From: RFPW01 sp040401595
GTDB lineage: Bacteria; Pseudomonadota; Gammaproteobacteria; Burkholderiales; Burkholderiaceae_E
Direction: 5' to 3'
Length of the DNA stretch: 11,746 nucleotides
Assembly: GCA_040401595.1 (NCBI GenBank)
Contig: JBBAOE010000050.1
Span: 1 to 11,746, forward strand
The notes under the pieces are model-generated. The model saw only the letters and a list, made by a program, of their open reading frames with translations, was not told the DNA's origin and searched no databases. Position numbers and translations under genes: made by a program. Below, one piece after another: positions 1-7,466 of this stretch; the first letter of the stretch is position 1, and each line of letters begins with the position of its first letter.

Positions 1-101
1 CAGATTGGGACCGAGCGGCCGCCCAGTTCCGCGCAAGCCGGGCGGGGTACCTGTTGTACAGCTGAGCTGCAACATCGTGTGCGGGTCAGGAGAGGCGAGC
101 A
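1..101. other. Left edge, no assignable gene
   Basis: No complete gene is visible before 171. A + strand frame is open from the window edge to a TGA at 63-65 and could be the last 20 codons of an upstream gene, but it is too short to identify. The imperfect inverted repeat GTTGTACAGCTGAGCTGCAAC lies at 53-73: arms CAGCT/AGCTG around a central G, with outer GTTG/CAAC. It could be an operator for the SDR gene starting at 171 or a weak hairpin after the upstream frame. Confidence 0.3.
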
Positions 102-129
102 CAGAGCAGGTTCATACGTCGGGCTGACA
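102..129. repeat. Left copy of tRNA-Pro 3'-end direct repeat (att-like)
   Basis: Read on the minus strand, this copy carries TGTCAGCCCGA, the last T-stem bases, the acceptor strand and the discriminator A of the tRNA-Pro fragment at 11527-11561. It is followed by about 18 nt that also follow the tRNA fragment at the right end. The 14 bases ACGTCGGGCTGACA (116-129) are identical to 11524-11537. The longer alignment has one mismatch at 115, one at 108, and a 2-nt gap. The rest of the tRNA is not preserved here. Confidence 0.55.
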
Positions 130-170
130 CACTTCACCGCAGAGTAGAAAGAGGACACCGAAGGCGGATC

Positions 171-1079
171 GTGATGACCGGTGCGACTGCGGGTATCGGT
201 CTTTTCGCCGCGTCGAGGATGGCGGACGCTGGACACAACTTGGTGGTTGGCGCGAGGAGTCCGGATACGCCGCCGGCCGAACTCGCCGGACGGGCATCTT
301 TCCTGCCACTTGATCTCGACAGCCTCACCAGTGTCCGTGCCTTCGTCGAGGCTCTTGGACCCCAGCCGGTCGACCGTTTGGTTCTCAACGCCGGCCTGCA
401 GTCGTCTCGACCCGCTGTCAGCGCCGACGGATTCGAACGCACCTTTGCCGTGAACCATCTCGCTCACTTCTTGTTGCTGGACCTGCTGGTGGACCGTCTA
501 GCTCCGGGCGCGCGGGTGGTCTTCACCGGCAGCGGAACACATGACCCCGCGGAGAAAACCCCCGTCACGCCGCCGATCCATGCCGTTGCAGAGTTTCTCG
601 CGTATCCGGATCGCGATCCACAGCGCGAGAAAAGGACCCGGCAGGCAGGATTCCGGGCCTACTCCTCGTCGAAGCTGTGCAACATCATGACCGCGCGAGA
701 GGGTGCGGTTCGCCTGCCGCAGTTCACCTTTATCGCATTCGATCCGGGCTATGTCCCGCACACCGGCCTGGCCCGTGACAATCCGAAATGGATCGCAACA
801 CTGGTCGGCTACATCGTGCCTTTCTTGATGAAACGCGACCGATCGAGCACCATTGCGCGCTCGGGGCAGTACTTGGCCGACGTTGTCCTGCAGCCGTCCT
901 ACGCCGATGCTTCCGGTGCCTACTGGGCGGTGCGAGGCCCCGATCTGGTTCGTATCGAACCGTCGGATCTGGCTCGAGATTCCGGAGTCTGCCGGAAATT
1001 GTGGAACGACAGCGCGCGGATGACGGCTCTCGCCCCGCCTGGTCCTCAGTCCGGCTCACCGTATTCGTCGAACCAGTAG
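171..1079 (+). CDS. NADP-type short-chain dehydrogenase/reductase (retinol dehydrogenase/POR-like)
   Basis: A classical SDR of the subgroup that includes retinol dehydrogenases and protochlorophyllide reductases, which oxidise alcohols or reduce carbonyls with NADP(H). Visible motifs: TGATAGIG cofactor loop (residues 3-10); basic R29 after beta-2 with no acidic residue, so NADP(H) is likely; DLDS (48-51); LNAG (72-75); N95 in VNHLAHF; S121; Y164-x3-K168 followed by LCN. The full Asn-Ser-Tyr-Lys tetrad is therefore present, and 302 aa is a normal length. The start is unclear. GTG 171 and ATG 174 both leave almost no residues before the TG motif. The frame stays open back to 66 and encodes a beta-1-like RRRIV, but contains no ATG, GTG or TTG. 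The SD-like GAAGGCGG (160-167) is better spaced for ATG 174. It lies 451 bp before the next + strand gene, so it is probably transcribed separately from the peroxidase run. The substrate cannot be told. Confidence 0.87.
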   Translation: MMTGATAGIGLFAASRMADAGHNLVVGARSPDTPPAELAGRASFLPLDLDSLTSVRAFVEALGPQPVDRLVLNAGLQSSRPAVSADGFERTFAVNHLAHFLLLDLLVDRLAPGARVVFTGSGTHDPAEKTPVTPPIHAVAEFLAYPDRDPQREKRTRQAGFRAYSSSKLCNIMTAREGAVRLPQFTFIAFDPGYVPHTGLARDNPKWIATLVGYIVPFLMKRDRSSTIARSGQYLADVVLQPSYADASGAYWAVRGPDLVRIEPSDLARDSGVCRKLWNDSARMTALAPPGPQSGSPYSSNQ

Positions 1080-1129
1080 GGAACGCGCCTGAACCGCCGA
1101 ACCGAGGGGTTCGCCCGCCGATGTGGGGC

Positions 1130-1303
1130 TTACTCGGCTACATCCACGATCGGTGCATCGGCCGCGTTCTTTCTCACCGACTCAATTCCGTCGAGCGCAT
1201 TCGTCTTGGTGATGTACCCCTGACTGGCTGCGATGGTCTCGCCGTTGGCCGCCTTCAGGCGTATTAACTGCGCTACCCCCGCCTCGAGTCGATCGCGCGT
1301 CAC
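1130..1303 (-). pseudogene. DUF1508/YegP-like protein, N-terminally degraded remnant
   Basis: A minus-strand frame ending at TAA (1130-1132) encodes RLKAANGETIAASQGY, then a TKTNALDGIESVRKNA segment, and ends IVDVAE. This is the conserved second half of a DUF1508/YegP-type small protein (R-L-K-A-x-N-G-E-x-I-A, then Y-x-[ST]-K-x-x-A-x-x-G-I-x-S-V). The family normally starts with an F-E-x-Y-x-D-x-x-G-x-Y-R-F stretch just before RLKA; here the preceding residues (RLEAGVAQLI) do not match. A GTG at 1303 would give a 57-aa product, and the frame is closed upstream by a TAG near 1340. It is either a very divergent small protein or, more likely, a 3' remnant. The function of the family is poorly known (stress-associated in some bacteria). 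It lies antisense in the gap between the SDR and the 220-aa gene. Confidence 0.6.
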
Positions 1304-1322
1304 GCGTGCATCGCACCAGGAA

Positions 1323-1338
1323 AGGTAGGCCTCTACCT
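1323..1338. promoter_or_regulatory. Inverted repeat AGGTAG-GCCT-CTACCT
   Basis: A perfect 6-bp inverted repeat with a 4-bp centre. It lies in the gap between the first SDR and the 220-aa gene, just beyond the possible GTG of the DUF1508-like remnant. Size and symmetry fit a TetR- or MarR-family operator, but no regulator gene is adjacent, so operator function is inference. Confidence 0.3.
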
Positions 1339-1467
1339 AACTTTCGCGCCACTCCCGACTTATCGTGCGGTTCTGAACCGACTGGGCCACGGCGAGCAGA
1401 TCCCCGGACGACTGGGCGAGAACGACGCACGGGCCGCGATCGAATCGCGAAAAAGCCGGTCCTCACC

Positions 1468-1525
1468 TTGATCTGCCTGTTAGTTTCCTTACATATCTGC
1501 TGGACGGGCTTCACAGTACGAGGAG
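1468..1525 (+). promoter_or_regulatory. Candidate promoter and RBS before the peroxidase run
   Basis: TTGATC (1468-1473), a 16-bp spacer, then TACATA (1490-1495) resembles a SigA-type -35/-10 pair. It lies 35 bp before ATG 1531. AGGAG at 1521-1525, five bases from that ATG, is a clear Shine-Dalgarno sequence and decides the start of the 220-aa gene. The promoter call rests on pattern only; the rest of 1304-1467 shows nothing else I can name except the inverted repeat at 1323. Confidence 0.3.
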
Positions 1526-1530
1526 ATGGA

Positions 1531-2193
1531 ATGGCGAATAAGCGCGACACAGTGGCTACCGGGGTCGAAGGCCGGTTGGATTGGCTGCGCGAGTCGGTCA
1601 AAGCCCAACCCGCTGGGGCCGCGGATGCGGCGTGGGCATGGATCGACGAATTGGCGAAGAAGGCGAAAACGGACGCCGAGGCCGCAGACTCTGATCTGAA
1701 CGCGCTGTTCAGGTTGGGTCTTCCGCCTACCGATCTGGATGGGCCCACCGAAGGCATGTTGGTGATGACGACGACCAACCCTGCAGTGGACACCGCGGTG
1801 CGCGCGGTCACGGGGTTGTGGATGCCCTGGCAGGGCAAGCGGTTCGATGTTGATGCCGGGACAGGCGACAACCGGCTGACCCGCAGCACCGGACTGGTGT
1901 CGAAGTTACTGTGGCCGCTCTACTCGATGCGCGACGCCGAGTCCGGCAAGCTGGCGTTCGACTTCACCACCTACGTCGAGCCGGGCAAAGAAGATCCCGA
2001 CGTGAAGGTCATGGTGATCGACTACGCCGACGTGGAGAAGAATCCGCGGCTGATCATCCGCAAGATTCGTGACGAACTCGTCGAGCTGGTCAGTGGTGTG
2101 TACCTCGGGAAGATCCTTTTCAATACCGGGTCGGACAGCTACAGCAAGCTCGGTTACTTCGCTCTCAGGACCCCCGCTGGTGCTGGCAAGTAA
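1531..2193 (+). CDS. Unrecognised 220-aa protein, possible lipocalin-like ligand binder
   Basis: I do not recognise this family with certainty. The ATG at 1531 is chosen because AGGAG sits 5 nt upstream; the open frame extends further 5' but that part has no coding character I trust. There is no signal peptide or membrane segment. Residues 1-60 look helical and charged (Ala/Lys/Glu rich). Residues 65-215 look beta-rich with many Gly turns: LDGPTEGML (69-77), LWMPWQGKRF (96-105), FDFTTYVEPG (143-152), then RDELVELVSGVYLGKIL (180-196) and YSKLGYFAL (204-212). The alternation of aromatic strands and the G-x-Y-L-G-K motif resemble small lipocalin/calycin-type barrels that bind hydrophobic ligands; this is a fold guess, not a homology. 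It is the first gene of the run, 59 nt before the peroxidase, so a role as lipid carrier or accessory for that enzyme is plausible. Confidence 0.82.
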   Translation: MANKRDTVATGVEGRLDWLRESVKAQPAGAADAAWAWIDELAKKAKTDAEAADSDLNALFRLGLPPTDLDGPTEGMLVMTTTNPAVDTAVRAVTGLWMPWQGKRFDVDAGTGDNRLTRSTGLVSKLLWPLYSMRDAESGKLAFDFTTYVEPGKEDPDVKVMVIDYADVEKNPRLIIRKIRDELVELVSGVYLGKILFNTGSDSYSKLGYFALRTPAGAGK

Positions 2194-2252
2194 CGCTGAC
2201 CCTGCGAGTCACCGGTTGTTCTGAGAGAAAAAGTCAAAGGGAGGGTCCATCA

Positions 2253-4061
2253 ATGCTCGGTATTGAATGGTATGAGAATCCATCGCTGATCCTTCAGGTT
2301 CGCGCCCTGGCGAAGGCCCGAGACGATCTGCGCGAGAAGAACCTGTTCGAAGGTGAGGGTATCCGGCCCACCGAGGATCTCGGGGAGCCGAGCGAATCCG
2401 AGAAGCGGGCGCGCACGCCCGACGGTACGTTCAATGATCTCTCCGAGCCGTGGATGGGGGCCGCGGGCACCGGTTTCGGCCGAAACGTCCCGCTGTCGAT
2501 GACCATCACCGACACCAAACGGCTGTTGGAGCCTGATCCCCGGGTGATCAGTCGTCGGCTGATGGCTCGCGATGAGTTCAAGCCGGCAGGCATTATCAAC
2601 GCCCTTGCTGCTGCGTGGTTGCAGTTCGAGAACCACAACTGGTTTTTCCATGGGAACGGCGTGCCCGACAAGAACATCGAAATCCCGTTGCGGCCAGGTG
2701 ACGACTTCCCCGAGGATCCGATGCGGATCCGGCGCACCATCCCGATCAAGGGTGAAATCGTCCACGGGTGCCCGGCACCGATGTTCGCCAACGTCGAAAC
2801 CCACTGGTGGGACGGCTCGCAGGTTTACGGCACCGGCAAAGACCAGCAGTCACGGGTCCGAACTTTCCAAGACGGCAAGGTCAGGGTCGAGAAGGACGGT
2901 CGGCTGCCGCAGAGCGATATTCCCGGCGTTGACCTGACGGGTTTTCAGGAAAACTGGTGGGTTGGTGTCGGATTGCTGCACACCGTGTTCGCCCGCGAGC
3001 ACAACGCGGTGTGCGACGCACTGAAGAAGGCCTATCCCAGTTTCGATGATCAGCGACTCTTCGAACTCGGCGTCCTGGTGGTTTCTGCGCTCATCGCCAA
3101 GATCCACACCGTCGAATGGACCACGTGTGTGCTGCGCCATCCTGCACTCCAGATCGGAATGAACGCGAACTGGTACGGCGCTCTCGGTGAGACGTTCAAA
3201 GACGACATTGGCCGTGTCGGCGACAATGAGGCGCTGTCGGGAATCCTGGGGTCGGCGACCGATCACCACGCGGCCCCGTTCTCGCTGACCGAGGAGTTCG
3301 TCGCGGTCTACCGGATGCACCCGCTGATTCCGGATGACTGGAACTTCTTCTCGCTGGAGTCCGGTGAACACCTCGAGAAGCGCAACTTTACCGAGCTGCA
3401 GGGTCAGTACACCCGCGACTTCATGGACCGTGTGCAGATGCAGGACATCTGGTACTCGTTCGGTCTGGCCAGCGCGGGTGCTGTGTGCCTGCACAACTAC
3501 CCGAACGCGTTGCGGCAGCTGACCCGCATCGATGGGCAGATCACCGATCTGGCCACCTTGGACATCGTCCGAGACCGCGAGCGCGGGGTGCCGCGCTACA
3601 ACGACTTCCGCGAGGCGCTGCGGATGCCGCGACGCAAGACGATCAATCACATTACGCCTAATAAGCAGTGGGCCAAGGAGATCAACGAGGTCTACAACGG
3701 CGATGTTGACGCCGTCGACCTGCAGATCGGGATGCAAGCCGAGCAGCCGCCGAAAGGTTTCGGCTTCTCCGACACCGCATTCCGGATCTTCATCCTGATG
3801 GCATCTCGCCGACTGAAGAGCGACCGGTTCTTCACCAAAGACTTTCGGCCTGAGGCCTACACGCAGGTCGGTTTCGATTGGGTGAATAAGACGTCCATGA
3901 AAGACGTTCTGCTGCGTCACTATCCGGAACTTCAGCCGGTAATCGGCGATGTCGAGCGGGTCTTCGCTCCGTGGCCCAAGTTGGGTGCACCGGCGCCGGA
4001 CAAGCCCCACCGCATCGTCCAACTGGCGGACACCGTGCGTTCCTACATGCCCTGGGTGTGA
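2253..4061 (+). CDS. Alpha-dioxygenase-like haem peroxidase (fatty-acid oxygenase)
   Basis: A 602-aa member of the animal haem peroxidase superfamily, closest by eye to plant fatty-acid alpha-dioxygenases (about 640 aa). Those insert O2 at C-alpha to give 2-hydroperoxy acids that decay to Cn-1 aldehydes. Seen: distal-His segment WLQFENHNW with H128; THWWDGSQVYG (183-193); REHNAVCDAL (248-257); AKIHTVEWT (282-290); radical Tyr and proximal His in VYRMHPLIP (Y353, H356); DRERGVPRYN (441-450); ASRRLKSDRFFT (517-528); DVLLRHYPEL near the end. H285, T290 and an Arg in 519-525 match the carboxylate-positioning residues of Arabidopsis alpha-DOX (H318, T323, R566). The offset is a constant 33 for H318, T323, Tyr386 and His389. 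No signal peptide, so cytosolic. ATG 2253 has a strong RBS, AGGGAGGG at 2238-2245. The P450 follows after 5 nt. A different oxygenation position, as in cyclooxygenase or linoleate diol synthase, cannot be excluded. Confidence 0.9.
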   Translation: MLGIEWYENPSLILQVRALAKARDDLREKNLFEGEGIRPTEDLGEPSESEKRARTPDGTFNDLSEPWMGAAGTGFGRNVPLSMTITDTKRLLEPDPRVISRRLMARDEFKPAGIINALAAAWLQFENHNWFFHGNGVPDKNIEIPLRPGDDFPEDPMRIRRTIPIKGEIVHGCPAPMFANVETHWWDGSQVYGTGKDQQSRVRTFQDGKVRVEKDGRLPQSDIPGVDLTGFQENWWVGVGLLHTVFAREHNAVCDALKKAYPSFDDQRLFELGVLVVSALIAKIHTVEWTTCVLRHPALQIGMNANWYGALGETFKDDIGRVGDNEALSGILGSATDHHAAPFSLTEEFVAVYRMHPLIPDDWNFFSLESGEHLEKRNFTELQGQYTRDFMDRVQMQDIWYSFGLASAGAVCLHNYPNALRQLTRIDGQITDLATLDIVRDRERGVPRYNDFREALRMPRRKTINHITPNKQWAKEINEVYNGDVDAVDLQIGMQAEQPPKGFGFSDTAFRIFILMASRRLKSDRFFTKDFRPEAYTQVGFDWVNKTSMKDVLLRHYPELQPVIGDVERVFAPWPKLGAPAPDKPHRIVQLADTVRSYMPWV

Positions 4062-4066
4062 GGCAC

Positions 4067-5389
4067 ATGGCTGCTGTCTTTCCACACGCGTCAGTCGTGG
4101 AAGGCGTCCGGTTCACCGCGCAAATCGGTGCTCCCAACATCATCCTCGGGCTGTTCAACAAGAGGGAAGTCCCCAGCCGGCTCGCTTCAACGGTGGGTGC
4201 AGACCATCTGGGCTATCGGTTAGTGGAAGGTATGGTGCGCAGCTACGGGCCCGGACCTTTCTACGTCCGGGTTGCCCTAGATGAGGCACTGCTGGTGCAT
4301 CATCCCGACGACCTGAAGTTCGTTCTGGGCGGTTCCCCGGACCCGTTCGCTTCCGATCCGGAACCTAAACGCAAGGGGATGGCGGCGTTTCAGCCCGACG
4401 CACTGACGATCTCCCGCGGACAGCTGTGGGAGGACCGGCGCCGGTTCGCCGAAGCGGTTCTCGATACCGGCAAGCCTCTGCACCGGCTTGCGCAAGCGTT
4501 CGCGGATGTGGCCGCGGACACCGCCAGCGAGCTTGCCTCCGAGCCCATTACGTGGGAGACCATTAACGAGGCGTTCCAGCGGATGACCCGCCGGGTCGTC
4601 TTCGGCGATAAGGCTGCCGGCGATGAGCGTCTGACACGGCTGATGGGGGAGCTGATGTCGCAGGGCAACAAGATGCCGGGCAAGCCCGGACCCGAATACC
4701 CCGAATTCATCGGGCTGATCGACGGATACCTGGAGCAGGCCGAGCCGGGCAGTCTCGCCTCGGTGATCGGCCAGGCGCCCACCGCACCCGACGTCGCACC
4801 CGCGGGCCAGATCGTGCACTGGTTGTTCGCGATGGGAGACACCCTGGCGGCCAACGTGTTCCGAACGCTGGCGGTGCTGGCAACACACACCGAGCAGCAG
4901 CGTGAGGTGCGGGCCGAGATAGCTGAGGTCGATATCACCTCCGCGGCAGGTGTGGCGTCGCTGCAGTACCTAGCCGGCTGCCTATACGAGGCGATGCGGC
5001 TCTGGCCGACAACGCCGCTGTTTGGCCGGGTCGCCACCCGGGATATCGAGTTCCCCAGTGGCGCAGTGCTTCCCGAAGGCCGACAGGTGCTGATCTACAA
5101 CGTGTTCAACCACCGGAACCGCGACCGGATCCCGTACGCGGATCGTTTCGCGCCCGGTGAATGGGTCAGCGGTGACGCCGGAGGGGACTGGACATATAAT
5201 TTTTTCAGCCATGGACCGCAGGATTGTCCGGGGGCTGGGCTGTCGGCATTTCTCGGGCAGGCGGTGATGGCCAATCTGCTTGATGCCGGTGCCCTCACCG
5301 TCACTGGCGCGCACCCGGGTCCGGGCCAACCCCTGCCGCACAGTCTCGACCTTTACGGATTCCAAGTCCGCATCGAATCGAAGCCCTGA
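4067..5389 (+). CDS. Cytochrome P450 coupled to the peroxidase
   Basis: A soluble bacterial P450 of 440 aa counted from ATG 4067, five bases after the peroxidase stop. An upstream in-frame start would overlap the peroxidase and adds no recognisable sequence. Seen: C-helix W121-x3-R125; I-helix AMGDT (255-259), keeping the acid-alcohol pair D258/T259; ExxR in YEAMRLWP (E308, R311); Cys loop F380-SHG-PQD-C387-PG. The Arg usually two residues before the haem Cys is Gln (Q385). There is no N-terminal anchor, so electrons would come from a ferredoxin not found here, or the enzyme may use a peroxide directly. The head-to-tail arrangement with a fatty-acid dioxygenase mirrors fungal Ppo/LDS fusions, where the P450 domain isomerises the hydroperoxide. 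A similar role here is inference; ordinary monooxygenation remains possible. I cannot assign a CYP family. Confidence 0.92.
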   Translation: MAAVFPHASVVEGVRFTAQIGAPNIILGLFNKREVPSRLASTVGADHLGYRLVEGMVRSYGPGPFYVRVALDEALLVHHPDDLKFVLGGSPDPFASDPEPKRKGMAAFQPDALTISRGQLWEDRRRFAEAVLDTGKPLHRLAQAFADVAADTASELASEPITWETINEAFQRMTRRVVFGDKAAGDERLTRLMGELMSQGNKMPGKPGPEYPEFIGLIDGYLEQAEPGSLASVIGQAPTAPDVAPAGQIVHWLFAMGDTLAANVFRTLAVLATHTEQQREVRAEIAEVDITSAAGVASLQYLAGCLYEAMRLWPTTPLFGRVATRDIEFPSGAVLPEGRQVLIYNVFNHRNRDRIPYADRFAPGEWVSGDAGGDWTYNFFSHGPQDCPGAGLSAFLGQAVMANLLDAGALTVTGAHPGPGQPLPHSLDLYGFQVRIESKP

Positions 5390-5399
5390 TTTCCCGGCC

Positions 5400-7328
5400 G
5401 TGACCACCACTGCGGAGCATCTACAAAACACCCTCGACGGCCGCTGGCGAGACGTCAAAAACGCGATCCGCGCCAAACTCTCGATGGAGATCTTCCGTCC
5501 ACACTTCACCCCCACCACGATGATCGCCCGCAGTCGGGTCAACGAGCAGCTGAAGATCATCGCCGCCGCAGGTGCGGCCGAGGACGGCTTCAAGAAGGAG
5601 CACGGCGGCACCGGTGACGTCGCTGCGGCGGTGATCAAGATCGAGATGTCGGCTATGTCGGACGTGTCCCTGATGGTCAAGGCAGGTGTGCTGTGGGGCT
5701 TGTTCGGCGGGGCCATCGAGAATCTCGGCACCAAACGCCACCACGAAGCGTACGTTCGGCCGCTGATCACTCTTGACTTGCTTGGCTGCTTTGCGATGAC
5801 CGAGACGGGACACGGTAGCGACGTGCAGTCTCTGGAGACCACGGCGACCTACGAGCCAGCGACACAGGAGTTCGTGATCCACTCGCCAACGCCGACGTCG
5901 CGTAAAGATTACATCGGCGGTGCGGCCGAAAGCGCGGCTGTGGCAGCAGTTTTCGCACAGTTGATCACGCAGGGCACGTGCTACGGGGTGCACTGCATCG
6001 TGGTTCCGATCCGCGACGAACACGGCAAAGACCTACCCGGTGTCACCACCTCCGACTGTGATTACAAGGGCGGTTTACCCGGTGTAGACAACGGGCGGAT
6101 CCTGTTCGACCATGTGCGCGTCCCTCGGGAGAACCTGCTCAACAAGTACGCCGACGTCGCACCGGACGGCACCTACAGCTCGCCGATCGAAAACGACAAT
6201 CGGCGTTTCTTCACCATGCTGGGCACCTTGGTCCGGGGCCGGGTGACAGTGGGCGGGGCAGCCGCGGCGGCCGCTCGGGTAGCCCTGGACATCGCCGTGC
6301 GGTATGCCTTGCAGCGCAGGCAGTTCAGTGCCCCTGGCGAGGACCACGAAGTTCTGCTGATGGACTACCTGATGCATCAACGCCGGCTACTGCCGTTGGT
6401 TGCGCGCGCTTATGCACTGCAGTTCGCGCAGAACGAACTGGTGGCCACGCTCAATGATCTGCAGACCTCCGACAGACCCGATGCCGAGGAGCAGCGTGAA
6501 CTAGAGGGGCGCGCCGCCGGCCTCAAGGCGATCAGCACCTGGCACGCCAGCAGCGCGATCCAGGAGGCCAGGGAGGCCTGCGGCGGCGCGGGCTACCTGG
6601 CCGAGAACCGGCTGGTCGAGTTGCGGGCCGACACCGACGTGTTCACCACCTTCGAAGGTGATAACCACGTTCTGCTGCAGTTGGTGGCCAAGCAACTGCT
6701 CACCAGTTACAGCGACGACATCAAGGGTATGAGCCCGGTCGAGTGGGTGCGATTCGCCGCCAACTTCGCCGGCGGTCGGGTGCTGAAAAGAACTGCGGCC
6801 GAGACTGTTATGCAGACCCTCCTCGATTCCCGGCAGGACAACGAGGAGGAGGGCAGCCTATTCAACCGGGGCACTCAGGCCAAGATGTTCGAAGACCGCG
6901 AGCAGTATCTGTTGTCCTCGCTGGCGCGGCGACTGCAGCGCAGGGCGAAGACGATGTCGGCTTTCGAGGCCTTCAACTCCGTTCAGGACCACGTCATGCA
7001 TACCGCGCGGGCGCACATCGACCGCACCGTCCTGGAGGCTTTTGTGGCCGGTATCGACTCCTGCGAGGATCAGGAGGCCCGCCGCATCCTCGATTTGGTA
7101 TGTGATCTGTATGCGCTGTCAGTGATTGAGGACGACAAAGCATGGTTCATCGAGCACCGGTTCCTGTCCACCGAGCGGGCCAAGGCGGTGACTCGCGGTA
7201 TCAATGAACGCTGCCGCACGCTCCGGCCCCATGCCGAGACACTGGTGGACGCGTTCGGGATACCCGAACAGCTGCGTTATGCCGAGATGCTTCATCCGGA
7301 ACATCTGCGCAACGCGGGCGACCGTTAG
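5400..7328 (+). CDS. Acyl-CoA oxidase (ACOX-type acyl-CoA dehydrogenase family)
   Basis: FAD enzyme of the peroxisomal acyl-CoA oxidase type, which forms 2-enoyl-CoA and passes electrons to O2, giving H2O2. At 642 aa it has the oxidase length (about 660) rather than the roughly 380-400 aa of ordinary dehydrogenases. Seen, counted from GTG 5400: FAMTETGHGSD (131-141), KDYIGGAAES (169-178), KYADVAPDGTYSSPI (249-263), RRFFTMLGTLV (268-278), ACGGAGYLAENR (393-404), and FEGDN with E419, at nearly the same place as the catalytic E421 of rat ACO-II. The C-terminal 180 residues match the helical ACOX domain in length. The GTG start, 10 nt after the P450 stop, is preferred because residues from an earlier start would be read inside the P450 gene and look non-coding. 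Its place in the run suggests it shortens or desaturates a product or precursor of the peroxidase/P450 pair; its H2O2 may also prime the peroxidase. Confidence 0.92.
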   Translation: MTTTAEHLQNTLDGRWRDVKNAIRAKLSMEIFRPHFTPTTMIARSRVNEQLKIIAAAGAAEDGFKKEHGGTGDVAAAVIKIEMSAMSDVSLMVKAGVLWGLFGGAIENLGTKRHHEAYVRPLITLDLLGCFAMTETGHGSDVQSLETTATYEPATQEFVIHSPTPTSRKDYIGGAAESAAVAAVFAQLITQGTCYGVHCIVVPIRDEHGKDLPGVTTSDCDYKGGLPGVDNGRILFDHVRVPRENLLNKYADVAPDGTYSSPIENDNRRFFTMLGTLVRGRVTVGGAAAAAARVALDIAVRYALQRRQFSAPGEDHEVLLMDYLMHQRRLLPLVARAYALQFAQNELVATLNDLQTSDRPDAEEQRELEGRAAGLKAISTWHASSAIQEAREACGGAGYLAENRLVELRADTDVFTTFEGDNHVLLQLVAKQLLTSYSDDIKGMSPVEWVRFAANFAGGRVLKRTAAETVMQTLLDSRQDNEEEGSLFNRGTQAKMFEDREQYLLSSLARRLQRRAKTMSAFEAFNSVQDHVMHTARAHIDRTVLEAFVAGIDSCEDQEARRILDLVCDLYALSVIEDDKAWFIEHRFLSTERAKAVTRGINERCRTLRPHAETLVDAFGIPEQLRYAEMLHPEHLRNAGDR

Positions 7329-7466
7329 CCGTTCCGGAGCTGACGGCCACCCGACAGTAGTGTTTCGGCGCGACCAGGCGGTAGGTTGGACGAACACTGA
7401 CGCTATCCGTTGCTATTACGCGACGGAGAACTACGTGATGCCCACACTCAGCAGAGAGGGATCGCG

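Noticed and set aside
1306..1530. N-terminal extension of the 220-aa protein with a hydrophobic LTLICLLVSLHICW stretch
   Set aside because: It could suggest a signal anchor, but the clear AGGAG before ATG 1531 and the arginine-rich, non-coding look of the extension favour the shorter protein.
1182..1889. 235-aa minus-strand frame across the gap and the 220-aa gene
   Set aside because: It overlaps a + strand gene with a clear RBS and is Ser/Arg rich with no motif; the real minus-strand signal in the gap (DUF1508-like) is in a different frame.
2850..4085. Long 411-aa open frame on the minus strand
   Set aside because: It is antisense to the peroxidase, whose motifs are unmistakable on the + strand; long antisense frames are common in high-GC genes and this one shows no domain.
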